Shown here piece after piece: positions 32,369-43,495 of a stretch of DNA of 64,000 bases (the stretch's first letter is position 1; every line of letters starts with the position of its first letter). The position numbers were made by a program, and so were the translations under genes. The notes beneath the pieces are model-generated. The model worked only from the letters and a program-made list of their open reading frames with translations. It searched no databases and was not told the DNA's origin. The DNA comes from Ophiura sarsii (taxonomy: Eukaryota > Echinodermata > Ophiuroidea > Amphilepidida > Ophiuridae), in NCBI GenBank assembly GCA_035610835.1, contig CM069449.1, positions 15,477,963 to 15,541,962 of the forward strand, read 5' to 3'.

Positions 32369-35300
32369 GTAAGTTTAGATTTATTTGGCGGGTGTACTGC
32401 AGAATAAATAAAGATTTTCGTGTGCAAGGATGATAATCTCCAGAGGTTGCTTCAATGTAATCCCAGCATGCAGTCAGTGATAGCACTGGATCAAACATGT
32501 GAGAGGTCCCATGAAATTTTGCAGGACCCCGTAGGACTTCAAAATACAACTAGATCTAGTTCTGTTCTAAGACCAGGGCACCTTGATTTTTATGAGAAAA
32601 TGATCCCTAGTGACCTCTTCTTGACCTTTGACCTGGTTATGATGATTGACTTTTTACTTGTCTTATCAATGCCTACAAGATGAAACAAATCCGGTCAAAA
32701 TCGGAGCATGTCTTACATTTTACCCCTGTTTAGGTCAATAACCCCTAGCGACCCCATTTGACATGTCACTTTTAATCGCTGAAGACGCTATGTACATGGA
32801 TACAAGGAATCTTTTGACCAATTCTGACAATCATCAGTCATTTCCTCCTGAAAAAAATAGCATTTTGGGTGACTGGATTGAAAATTGACATTTTGACCTT
32901 TGACCCCAAGAAAATGATTGACGTTTTTTCTTGTCTTATCAATGCCTACAAGATGAAACAAATCCGGTCAAGATCGGATCATGTCTTACATTTTACCCCT
33001 TACAATGACTCCTAGTGACCCCATATGACACGTCACTTTTAATCGCTGAAGACCCTATATGAACATGGATACAAGGAATCTTTTGACCAATTCTGACAAT
33101 CATCGGCCAATCCCTTCTGAAAAAAATAGCATTTTCAGTGCAAGGAGTGAAAATTTAGATTTTGACCCCTAGCGACCCCAAGTATTTTTGATTTTAAAAA
33201 CCGAACTATTATATATGCGTACGGTCATATGGAATACGTTGACCGATTTTGACGATCCTAGGATTCACTAAATTGAAAGGGCGTTTTAAGTGAAAATCAC
33301 GTTTTGACCCCTAGTGACCCTTGTGTGACATTTGACCCCTAACTGTGAAGACCCTATATGTAAGTCAGGTAGGGGGTCCTTCTGACCAAGTTTAGTGATT
33401 GTAGCATGTAAACTGTAGACAAAATAGCATTTTGTAGATGGGTTGGGAAGAAGAAGAAACTAGATTTAGTTCTGGTCTAAGACCAGGGCACCTTGATATT
33501 TTATGTGTTAATGACCCCAGGTCAACCCATATGATATGTCAATTGTATTCTTAGAAGACCCTTTATGTGCATGGAGCAAGAGCATTTTAAGTGAAAATCA
33601 CATATTGACCCCTTATGACCCTTTCATGACATTTGTCTCCAAGGTCATGATTGACTTTTGTTTCTTGTTTCAACATGCGACATAAGATGCAACAAGTCAT
33701 TATAGCTACGCCATATTTGTTCAGCATATTAATATCAAATATACCGTATTTGACTCTATGTACGTACATATATAGAAGGTATAAATGATTATTACAAAAA
33801 TAAGGTTTTGATAATTTTAGATTGATGCAAGAAATGACGGATACTTAAAGAACACGAAGTCATGTTGAATTTTTTCTTTTTAATTAATTTACTTCAGAAT
33901 TCAAGATGAACATTAAAAATTGCCATTATTGTTGTTTCTACTCACAAAAACACTGCAAAACTTGATAAAAACAATGTTTAAATATGTTGGAATACCACCC
34001 CTAACCATCCGTAAAATGCTGGTTACGGCTCAACCAACATTTTTGAATCGACGTTTTGTTGTACAAAGAGGGCGGGTTTTTCTTAATCCTTTAAAGTTCA
34101 TACATGTCATACAATTGTAAACATATACACATCCCAGTTTTTATCATAATTGAGGGCGCAGCCTCCAACACATATCTTCATGCCCCTTTAAGTTTGATGT
34201 GCTTTACTTTACCTGTTGACCAAAAAGACAAAAAGATAATGGGAAAAAGATGGATTGATTCTATGCTCACTTACTGATCATCATGCTGTTTGTTTTTAGA
34301 CATTGACATTTGTAAATTGGATGGAGTGGCTATATTTCAATGTAGCGATAAAGCTGAGTGCGTCTTAGAATCTTATCGTTGTGATGGAGACGCGGACTGT
34401 GAAGATGGCAGTGACGAAAAGGATTGTGACCTAAGTAAGTTAAAGCCCGCATTAGGCCAATGGACACATTTCTTTTTTCGAATATGAGATTATTTTTCCC
34501 CAAATATCTTTTTATATAACTCTGAAAAGAAAATTGAAACTGTTTTTGAAAGAAAAAAACCAGAACTGGATTTAAAAAAAAAAAAATTATGAATAGTTCT
34601 AAAATTGTTGATCTTTTGTGATTAGTTGTTAATCCGTACGTATAATAATAAATATACTGGTTTAAATAGCTACCATTACTTTAAATTTCGCATAACATCT
34701 TTCTTTTTTTACAAGTAAAGTACGTTTTCCACGTACATCTCTAGTAAATACATGTAAATTCATCTCCAAATTAACGTTACAAAGTGTGCAACAGGATCAT
34801 TACGAGTGTTACTTAAGAAAAAATACCTAATGAGTTTCTCGACCACAATATTGTACAGTCCAAATGTCTGCCAAATGTACCTGCCATTGAGTGCGTTTCT
34901 ACTGGGCAAATTAAAGATGTACTAAGAGATGTTTAAGAATATTTTTATTACAAAATGTACTTAATATTTAAGATAATCATCATAATTGGCCATTATTGTT
35001 GAAGTTCTACTCACAAAAAAGCAGCAAAACTTGATTGAAACAATGTTGAATTATGTTGAAATATCATCGCTATTTATTGCAGACGACGATGGCCACGCGA
35101 AACCTAACTTTTGAATTCGTATTGGAATAACACGTAATCGCGAATGTTAATCTTATCATTTTGAAAAATTCATCATAGGTTAGAAGAATTTTTTTCCTAT
35201 CCAAAAACCGTTGGAGTTGGCTAACCAACTCCAGTGTAAATGCTATTTTTATATTATTTTCATCGTTAACCGGGCGATGACTGTTAAAAATATTTCAAAA

Positions 35301-38300
35301 TGGTGCACTCCCGTTGTCGTACGAGGCGCGTGGCCAGCGTCGTGTGATTTATTGAAACTTTGTTAAAAATGCCCTCTATGTAATATCGTATGTAATTTGA
35401 ATCGAAAAGAAGAAAAAAAGCGTAACGCTGTTTATCATAAAATACTGTCCGATGGACTATTTTGAAACGACGTATTATTGCACAAAGACGGCTGATTTTT
35501 CTTAATCCTTATAGCTGTAAGTTTGTGTAATACAATTGTAAAATTATAGAAATCCCTGTTTTCATCCTAATTGAGGGCGCAGCCTTCAAAACATCTCTAA
35601 GTACCCTTTCCCGGCATTAACAGTACCAACCGGCTTTTTCGACCAGTTTAGAAACGGTAAAATAACGTTAATTAACGCTAAGTGTTCTAACGGCAAAAAT
35701 CTGCAAAAGCAGGTTTGGTACTACGGTCCTTTTTATATCTACAGAAACAATTATACGTAACTCAAAGGAAATTAATAAAATAGAAAAGTGTGCTGTGTCC
35801 ACAAAAATATATTTTAATCGGACAATATTTATGCGGTGCGATTACGTAAAATTGCTATGTCGGTTCTAAGCTAGCGCCAACAAAGAGAACTGCCAAATTG
35901 GTTGCCTCGGAACGTTGATGGCGCCAGAGCAGCACAACGGACAAAATTCATGTTCTACACAAATTAAATTTTATGATGGATTAATTTTCTTTTCTTAGAA
36001 CATAGAGCTTGCCAAAGATTAAAGTCAAAGTCAATGGTGGTATTGACTAACTCTGTCTCTTATATTTCGTAGACCATAGCTGTATCAGTAACGCAGAAAT
36101 AGATTGTGGAGATTGGACATGCCGACCTCTGAGTTATCGATGCGATGGTTATAGCGACTGTGCAGACGGGAGAGATGAAACAGGATGCCCGGGTGAGTAG
36201 CGTCATCATAGGTCAGTTTTGATTGCATATCCTTATGAATATGCATGAAATAGCCTTATGAATATGCATGACAGATGTGTCGAATCGGATGCCACCATTG
36301 TGACGTAATTTACCACGATTGGCCTCGCTTTCGTTATGATTAGTGACGTCACATCGAGTATGTCTCCATCTTTAGCCTGAAATCGCCAATTACAAATAAC
36401 GTCTATTCGCACGGTTATTGAACTATATTTGTCAACTGTAAAGGGCGTATCATACTCCACAACGCTCGACTGCAGTGCCTTTGTGCATAAGTTACACTTA
36501 GGCCAAAAAAAATAAATTGTTATATTGGCGTAACCCGCCCGACCCTAAAAATACGCCCGACCCTACACTTTTTCTTTTTTTTTTCAGTGAAAAAAAAAAA
36601 AAAACCCCAACCGACCGACCCTAAAAAATAAAAAAATGAAAAAAATAAATGTTTTTTCTCGAACGAAATACGACGGTGCTCCTCGAATAAACGGAAATTC
36701 CTTCCGAAAATATGGTTTATTGTGTTTTATTTGTATATAGACTTGTACTGAGGGGTACTTCTAACAAACAATAGGGAATGTTTAAACTCGGTTAACATTG
36801 TTCAAAAACAGCTGCTAAAAAAAAATAAAATCCCTACCTACCTACCCTATTTTTGTTCAGCCCGTTACGCCAATATAACATTTTTTTTTTTTTGGCCTGC
36901 AAAAATTGCTTTGGATAATATATATAAAGTAAGGAATTGAACCCCGGGGACCATGAAGACTCACTCTCAATAATCCTATATATTTTGAGAATGTCACCCA
37001 AGATCAAATCCCATATCTTTTAACCACTGTGATGACTGTTCATTAACAAACAGAGACCCCATATTTTAGTAGTCTTTGTCAAAGACACCTCGCAAATTTA
37101 CTTTTTGAGCGCCGAGCGAAGCGAGTCGTATGGCGACCTGGAGGTAAGCTGAGCGAAGCGAGGCATTATGCTATTTCCATAGAGGGCGCTCACACTGTTT
37201 TACCACTACAAAGCCTTGATGAAAGGCTAATAATTGTTTTAGAGGCGGGGGAATTTCGAGAATCACCAAGTGTGGACTCCAAAGTGTTTTGTGAAAATGT
37301 CGCAATGTTTTCTACTGAATCATATATTTCCATAACTATGCGTTCTCTGTCACAGAATTTCATTGTGACACTATATCATAATTTGGCAGAGTTATGAGTT
37401 GAGAAAATGCCCCAAAAATGTTGGGGGTTATAGTTGTTATTTTTGAGTTTCTAATAAATTTAAGATGCTATAGTCATGTCAAAAACATGCTGCACATGAT
37501 TTACAAACTGTAATTTCATCGGCAAATTTAATTGTTCGTGTGTATTTGTAATCGTTTCTTTATTATTTACTCTATTTGATGCACATAAGGTGTTTTTCTC
37601 ATTTTCAACATTTCAAAAGACAGTCCAGATTCATAACTCAAACAACTAAATGGGTTTCTAATGGTAATCTGAAAATATTTAAACCTGGTCTAGAACTATT
37701 ATGTGTATAATTTATTGCTTTTTATATTTGAATGAACAGCTAGCTTGGACTTAGAGTGTGATGATGGTGAAATAGTTGATGGCATGATGGCTTATAGATG
37801 TAACGGATTTCCAGATTGTGGAGATGGAAGTGACGAATCGGACTGTGAAGGTAGGGCGCAGTATAGGCAACACCCCCCCCCCCCCCACCGTCTTCAATAT
37901 AACCGTACGTAAAGCTAACATCCCCACGTCTTCAATATTATACCGTAGGCCTACACGGCCGCTAAAGCTGTACGGAGCCTGCAAGATAGCGACGTAAGAG
38001 GGCGACTGAAAGCCTATCAGTCTAGGGCGCAGACGACGCTGGACACGGGTGTATTCACGAATATTCAGGTTAAAATATGCGAACGAGGTTACGTGATCAA
38101 GTGAAAAGAACGAACGCTTAACAACGGTTTAAATTCAAAAAGTGACACTGACACTGGAGTTTGTTATCCAACTCCAGTGGTTTTAGGATGAAATAGTTTA
38201 GTTCCAACGTGTGATCAATTTTATGGGGTCATATAATCAAAATCCATTGTTACATTGAAACCAACGGAAATTCAAAATTAACGGCCGTTCGTGTCCACCA

Positions 38301-39606
38301 TCGTCTGCTAGGGCGCATTATATTCTAAAGTACAGGGAGTGTATTAAGTTTTAGGATAAGATATATATATATATATATATATAATTATATATATATATAT
38401 ATATATATAAATTGAACAAAGTATTAAAGTTTCTGACTGTTTGCTTTCATTTTCGGCTATTTTAAGTCCCCAAAAGTAGGTGATTTAAAAAATAAAATAA
38501 AAATCCCGACCAACCTACCCTATTTGTTGTTGTCATGTTAGGCCAATCAAACCATTTTTTTAGGCCTAAGCTGAGGACAAAAGTCACCGACATTGCAACT
38601 TCAGCACCATTTATCAGTGTCATCTCCATATGGTGAAATGTCGTTTCCTACCACTAATCAGTAAACCCCCTGCCCTAGACTTGGATTTAGGAATAACGCT
38701 ATCACTCAGGTAGAAAACCGGGGAAAAAACAGGAAAAGATTGTAAATTATAACTTAATTGATGAAGCTAAAAACAAGTATTTCATTCCAGGGCGCAAACA
38801 TTTCGTTTAACTCATTTTAGCCGGTTGTTGTTTACTCGAAATGTCTATTTTTAGACTAAAGATTGTTTACCCAAATCGAGATTGCGCTTTTTTCTTTTAA
38901 AGGTCAGACATTGATATTTCTCTAAGTGATTGGTATATTTATGTGTTGTATACATACTGTGATGCAAATAAACTGCTCACAAAAAGTATCGAAACACTTA
39001 GAAATGATCCGATATAATGTCTCGAAAGGGTATGCATTAATCGAAGCAAATAACCAAGTGCATAATTTTGTTTTTCGTATTTTGACACCTCGATCGATGA
39101 GATACGATGTTGCGGAGCGGAGTTATTGTCATTTCAATGATCGTGGGTCCAGTTTCAAAAGTGACACTCAATCCTATTGAAAAGCACGAATCTGATCATT
39201 CTAAACAGTAATGCAAACCTCTTTCTACAGTAACTCCGCTCCGCAACATCGTATCTCAACGATCGAGGTGTCAAAATACGCAGAACAAAAGTATGCACTT
39301 GGATATTTGCTTCGATTAATGCATACTCTTTCGAGCCGTTACATATTGGATCATTTCTAAGTGTTTCGATACTTTTTTTGTGAGCAGTTTAGAATGCGGG
39401 GTGTTTCCCTAATTTCCACCAATACAATGGGATGTCAGATGTCAAATCAATAATACCGTTTTTCTTTTTTTGTACATCCAGATTACAGTTGCCATCCTGT
39501 GATGCAATTCGATTGCGGTGATGGCACATGTTTCCCTAATTTCTTCCAATGTGATGGTATGCCTAATTGTTCAGATAACCGTGATGAGGACGACTGTTTT
39601 TTCTGA
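32311..39606 (+). CDS. Gene A: secreted protein with four LDL-receptor class A modules (five coding exons)
   Basis: Joining 32311-32368, 34300-34434, 36073-36192, 37740-37850 and 39482-39606 gives 549 bases, 182 residues plus stop. All junctions are phase 1 with GT..AG borders. Residues 1-19 form a signal peptide ([19 protein letters not shown]). Modules span about 24-62, 68-103, 111-140 and 145-180, each ending in the calcium-binding pattern D-G-x-x-D-C-x-D-x-x-D-E. Modules 1, 2 and 4 have all six cysteines; module 3 has four. LDLa modules bind calcium and protein ligands outside the cell. With no membrane anchor or other domain, this is probably a small soluble ligand-binding protein; its exact role is unknown. 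Upstream it shares promoter and signal exon with gene B. Confidence 0.88.
32550..33495. repeat. Repeat unit rich in TGACC words, in gene A intron
   Basis: Bounded by CTAGATCTAGTTCTGTTCTAA and TAGATTTAGTTCTGGTCTAA followed by GACCAGGGCACCTTGAT. It holds two ~270-base internal units (landmark AATCGCTGAAGAC at 32774 and 33041). The longer relative is at 43496-45025. TGACCTTTGACC occurs in it more than once. Confidence 0.8.
33845..34191. mobile_element. TTAA-flanked MITE, copy 1
   Basis: Ends at TTAA on both sides (TTAAAG.. / ..CCCCTTTAA), and is inverted relative to 62463-62817. Shared marks are TTGAGGGCGCAGCC and TCGACGTTTTGTTGTACAAAG. It lies just upstream of gene A exon 3. Confidence 0.7.
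34300..34434 (+). CDS. Gene A exon 3: LDLa module 1
   Basis: Acceptor GTTTTTAG, donor GTAAGT, 135 bases, phase 1 on both sides. It holds cysteines 24, 34, 40, 47, 53 and 62 and the acidic run [10 protein letters not shown], a complete class A module. Confidence 0.93.
34910..35609. mobile_element. TTAA-flanked MITE, copy 2, interrupted
   Basis: Same family as 33845-34191. About 350 bases in the middle, starting GCAGACGACGATGGCCACG, look like a copy of the element at 38024-38313 inserted into it. Confidence 0.55.
36073..36192 (+). CDS. Gene A exon 4: LDLa module 2
   Basis: Acceptor TTTCGTAG, donor GTGAGT, 120 bases, symmetrical phase 1. Cysteines 68, 76, 81, 88, 94 and 103 and D-C-A-D-G-R-D-E are present. 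Confidence 0.92.
36501..36897. mobile_element. MITE with GGCCAAAAAAAA ends in gene A intron
   Basis: Inverted ends GGCCAAAAAAAATAAATTGT..TTGGCGTAAC and GTTACGCCAATATAACA..TTTGGCC surround A-rich, CCGACCCTA-repeating sequence. A worn half is near 38490-38570. Confidence 0.7.
37740..37850 (+). CDS. Gene A exon 5: LDLa module 3 lacking cysteines 1 and 3
   Basis: Acceptor TGAACAG, donor GTAGGG, 111 bases, phase 1. Cysteines 111, 125, 131 and 140 match positions 2, 4, 5 and 6 of the fold, and the calcium motif D-C-G-D-G-S-D-E is intact. Positions 1 and 3, which bond to each other in known LDLa structures, are both replaced. The frame is clean, so this looks like a shorter two-disulfide variant, not decay. 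Confidence 0.88.
38024..38313. mobile_element. MITE with GCAGACGACG ends in gene A intron
   Basis: Inverted ends GCAGACGACGCTGGACACG / CGTGTCCACCATCGTCTGC, each next to TAGGGC, a likely 6-8-bp target duplication. The interior has a hairpin ACTGGAGTT..AACTCCAGT also seen at 35211-35233. Confidence 0.7.
38361..38410. repeat. AT dinucleotide microsatellite
   Basis: About 50 bases of alternating AT with one AATT interruption, in the last intron of gene A. Confidence 0.95.
38969..39391. mobile_element. TA-flanked foldback MITE (GCTCACAAAAAGTATCGA), copy 1
   Basis: Ends AACTGCTCACAAAAAGTATCG and its complement, TA at both edges, arms of about 150 bases, centre about 39180. It sits about 90 bases before gene A exon 6. 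The sister copy is in the gene B intron (61903-62334). Confidence 0.8.
39482..39606 (+). CDS. Gene A exon 6: LDLa module 4 and stop
   Basis: A pyrimidine tract and acceptor TACATCCAG precede it. Cysteines 145, 153, 158, 165, 171 and 180 complete a full module, which ends D-D-C-F-F then TGA at 39604-39606. A weak donor-like ACA|GTAAGA at 39613 and an acceptor-like TTTAATTACAG at 40963 could mark a 3' UTR intron, but that is speculative. I see no clear polyadenylation signal nearby. Confidence 0.9.
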
Positions 39607-39642
39607 ATACACAGTAAGATGTGCATATATACATTATTCATA

Positions 39643-39891
39643 TTAACACATTCTACGCGGCATGCAGGCGTCTGCGCAGACGACATTCCAAAATGTCACA
39701 CAATGTTTGAAAAATATCAAAATTATTTAATTTCATTACCATATTTGGAATCACCATGAGAAATGCATTGAAATAAGTACAAACATGCCTAGTATTGGTT
39801 CTGCAATCCTTGAGATAGACCTTGAAAGTGTGGAAAGGTTTTTGACAAATCTGTTGTGTATATGGCAAAACCAATAGCCGCATGGAAAGTG
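39643..39891. mobile_element. TTAACACTTTCCACGCGG-family MITE, copy
   Basis: Starts TTAACACATTCTACGCGG and ends CCGCATGGAAAGTGG. Nearly full length but worn at both ends. It lies 37 bases after the gene A stop codon, so it may be in the 3' UTR. Confidence 0.75.
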
Positions 39892-39914
39892 GAAAGATAC
39901 ATGTGTGTAGCTAT

Positions 39915-40483
39915 CGTAAAGGGTTCAACAAAAGAAAGTATACCACTTAGTTTATGTCATTGTGAGTAATATTCAATTTTTTTTGACCAAACAGGTTAGA
40001 TAGGCATTTAGATGAATCTTTAAGTCATAATTTGATACCAAATCTGCCCCCTAACAACAAAGATAAATCATGATTATCACCATTTAAAGTAAAATTCCTA
40101 TTTCCAAAAGTCTCATTTCCAATACACAGCACGAGAAAAAAGGTCAAATTGGGGTCTCTCTGTGTGTGTGTGTGTATAGCCAGGATTGACGGGGCTATCG
40201 GTCGCACACTGCAAATGCGTTGGGTCGTACGACATTGTGTGTGTTAACAATTGGTCCTTTTTTCTCGTGCTGTGTATTGGAAATGAGACTTTTTAAATAG
40301 GAAATTGTTCTTTAAATGGTGCTAATCATGGTTTAACTTTGTTGCTAGGGGCAAATTTTGTATCAAATTATGCCTAAAAGATTTATCTAAATGCCTATTT
40401 AGCCTGTTTAGTCAACAACAAAAAATGAATGTTACTCAAAATGTCATAAACAAAGTGGTATTTTCTTTTGTTGAACCCTTTAC
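39915..40483. repeat. Foldback with GTAAAGGGTTCAACAAAAG ends
   Basis: Arms of about 230 bases: the left begins GTAAAGGGTTCAACAAAAGAAAG, the right ends CTTTTGTTGAACCCTTTAC. Both contain TTGATACCAAAT/ATTTTGTATCAAA and ACACAGCACGAGAAAAAAGG. A half copy is at 41128-41343. Confidence 0.75.
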
Positions 40484-40663
40484 ATAAATTCCACTATTGT
40501 ATGTATCATCACATGATGATCCATCTTTCTTATGACCTTGAATCCTTTAACAAACTATATAAATTTAGAGCAATATGTTTAAGAAAAAGAACAGCATAAC
40601 GATTTATGAAAGAGTCATTATTGTGTCGCCTAACAGCTCTACAATGCTTCTACTTAACCGTGC

Positions 40664-40800
40664 TTTACTCTATTTGGCTTCCTCCGGACAGTGACGTAAC
40701 TTAACAGGCGCATCTTTTACGCACGCGTATGTATCGTCCGTCTTTCAACGGCCGTGTGTATACGCTAGCGCCTCGAGTATTAGCAAATACACTATAGTTG
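40664..40800. repeat. Worn partial copy of the CTCGAGACAG MITE
   Basis: TACTCTATTTGGC, GACAGTGACGTAACTTAACAGGCGCA and TTTTACGCACGCGT match the left half of the MITE at 11313-11504; the right half is lost. Confidence 0.6.
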
Positions 40801-41127
40801 TCTTAATTAACGATACAATTTTCCTTGAGCAACAGTGTGGTTGACAAGTCATTTTGGGCATTGTTATAATAACATCATTACAATATAAAACGCATATACG
40901 TGTGCGAATCATTATTGTTTATATTATAATGTAAAATAAAGCCATGCATTTTTTTAATTACAGTTCACCATGAACCAGCAGTAAGAGGTGGTTGGAACCA
41001 CGTGGAACGCATTTCCCTAATAGCAGTACAGTTTCAATGGCACCAGTGGCGTAGCTAAAGAGGGCAGGGGGCAGTTGCCTCCCCCCTGACAGAAAAAACC
41101 CCTTCAAAACCCCTTAAAAACTTGGAT

Positions 41128-41343
41128 TGTATTTGAAATGAGACTTTTGAAAATAGGAAATTATTCTTTAAATAGTGCTAATCATGGTTTATCTTTGTTG
41201 TTAGAGGGCAAATTTGGTATCAAATTATGCCTAAAAGATTCATCTAAATGCCTATCTAGCCTGTTTGGTCAAAACAAAATTGAATGTTACTCAAAATGAC
41301 ATAAACAAAGTGGTATACACTATCTTTTGTTGAACCCTTTACT
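41128..41343. repeat. Half copy of the 39915-40483 foldback
   Basis: Matches the right arm (AATGAGACTTTTGAAAATAGG to TTGTTGAACCCTTTAC) with small changes. A GTGGCGTAGCTA-type repeat precedes it. Confidence 0.7.
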
Positions 41344-41640
41344 ATATTCTCGATATTGTTACAGCTTTTCGAGTTTTACGCAGCCAGCTAATATCAGGTT
41401 GCTTTCTTATAGGTTGTACCAATTCAATTGTAGAATTTAGGAGTAGAGTAGGACAGAAGTCTAATATTTTCATCTACAAAAATGATAACATGAATTGCTG
41501 TTGGGCAAATGTTCACGCTTCGATACCTCATACTTGCGTTACGGTGCAGTAATAAACTGATATCGTTAATGGCTCGTGTTTTTTGTGGTTATTTCATGAG
41601 AGTTTAGGGCAAATTACCATTACGTATCACTGAGGATATC

Positions 41641-41892
41641 TTAACACTTTCCACGCGGCTATTAGTTTTACAATATTCAAAACAGAATATTAATTCAAAA
41701 ACCTTTCCCAACTTTCAAAGTCTATCTCAAAAATTACTGAACCAATACTAGGCATGTTTGTACTTATTTCAATGCATTTCTCGTGGTGATTCCAAATATG
41801 GTGATGAGAATCAATAATGTTGACATTTTTAAAAAGTTTTGTAAACTTTTTGGAAAGTCGTCTGCAGACGCCTGCCGCGTGGAAAGTGTTAA
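41641..41892. mobile_element. Complete TTAACACTTTCCACGCGG MITE (252 bp)
   Basis: Begins TTAACACTTTCCACGCGG and ends CCGCGTGGAAAGTGTTAA, 18-base inverted ends including TTAA on each side. This is the best-preserved member, used here as family reference for 2185, 5804, 12474, 39643, 57863 and 63964. Confidence 0.85.
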
Positions 41893-42033
41893 GACTCCCA
41901 GCATGCTTTCCAATACTGGAATCCATACTGTAAGAGTGCATCCACAGCCAAATGTGAACGTTATTATGAGATGTATGCATGCATAAATCAGAGTTGAAAC
42001 TTATTCAATCATTTATTGTCTTACAAATCTCGG

Positions 42034-42336
42034 AAAAAGTGTACTATAAGTCCCAGATTCTGCACTGTACTAGTATCGTCCGATACTGTAACACCCAAAT
42101 ACTTGGACATATAAAATGTACCAGTATCGGGCGATACTGGAAACAAAGTTATGTACCAGTATCAATAAATACTGGGACAAATTACACTGGTAGCATGTGT
42201 ACCAGTATCGCTTTATACTAGAACAAATTTAGTGTTCCAGTATCGACCGATACTGGAACTATAAAATCGTACCAGTATATGTTCCAGTATTGAACGATAC
42301 TGGTATACCAGTATCTTGGACCTAAAGTACACTTTA
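42034..42336. repeat. Palindrome array (CCAGTATCG/CGATACTGG), complete element
   Basis: Inverted ends AAAAAGTGTACTATAAGTCCC and GGACCTAAAGTACACTTT enclose six imperfect dyads of about 22 bases, each NNCCAGTATCG-nn-CGATACTGG, at intervals of about 35-50 bases with dissimilar spacers. Related arrays are at 13143-14110 and 56640-57200. Confidence 0.8.
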
Positions 42337-42724
42337 CCTAAATCTAAACTAAAATTGTTCATGTCTTCAAGACAACAGAAGATTGGATTGAAAATAAAAA
42401 ATCCTTTAAAAAGGAATGGGCGCTCAAATGATCATGCTTCATTTGATTAATTACAAATATATTAAATAGATAAATCTAGATAGGATTGTAAGATAGATTA
42501 TTATATTCTAAAGAAGAAGTCAGAGCTAATCCTTACGAACGTTTAACAGTCTTAAACTTGTCCGCCGGCGAACCCGTTAAGCTTTAGATAGGATGTTTAC
42601 ACTATTTTTATATTTATGTATTATCTATTCTTTAACTATTTCTATTCATTGAATTTTAAAATTAATCGATTGAAGGATTATCTAATAAATCTATGCATTC
42701 ATGAATTCATTTATTATTTTTAGT

Positions 42725-42842
<118 letters not shown>

Positions 42843-43495
42843 TCTGTCAATAGTCAATCAATTAATGATTTATGAATTCATCACTTCATTTATTCATCAT
42901 TCAATGTGATTGATGCATTAAGTAATAATCTTAAAATCGACTTAATCATATTATTACTAACTAAAGTTTAGAAGAGAACTCACTGATCTCTACATATAGT
43001 AATTCATCATTAAACCAGTCAGTATTTACAGATGAGTTGATATTGAACAGCGGGCTGTATAAACTACAACTGTACACCCCCCACCCACCCCCCAACCAAC
43101 CTCTAAATACCCTGTACAATGTACATGCAATGCTACCTTTGCTATTATAATACATCTTTGCAGCATTATAGCTAAGATACTGTACACATTCATATCTAGA
43201 ATACAACCGAGCGTGACTATCTCCATCCTTATAATAACGAGCGTGATATTCAGCCTCGGTTATAGTTCGTAAACGCCGATAGCACTCGTACACTACAACT
43301 TCACAATTCAATGTTACGTAAATGTTAGTGAGAGACCATCAGTTATCACGGCAGCCTCCATCTATAATATCTAGAAATACCAAATTGTGTAAGTTTTCGC
43401 AAACTCAAGACAATACAGGGCTCCCGCCGTAGCGGGCGCCCAAAAAGAAAGATATATAGGCTTACTCCAAGCAATTTCTGGAAGATAATAATAAT

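Larger units (their letters stand above)
27745..32402 (+). repeat. Segmental duplication, copy A (upstream part of gene A)
   Basis: Aligns collinearly with 58422-62365 from AACTAGTATTT..AGGATGCACTATAATAAAGCT, through promoter, 5' UTR exon, intron foldback and signal-peptide exon, to TTTGGCGGGTGTACT just past the donor. It then diverges completely. Indels of tens to hundreds of bases separate the copies. Confidence 0.85.

Noticed and set aside
42034..42336. CRISPR-like look of the palindrome array (short repeats, unlike spacers)
   Set aside because: The surrounding DNA is animal-type with spliced genes, there are no cas genes, repeats are very degenerate, and the arrays have transposon-like ends.
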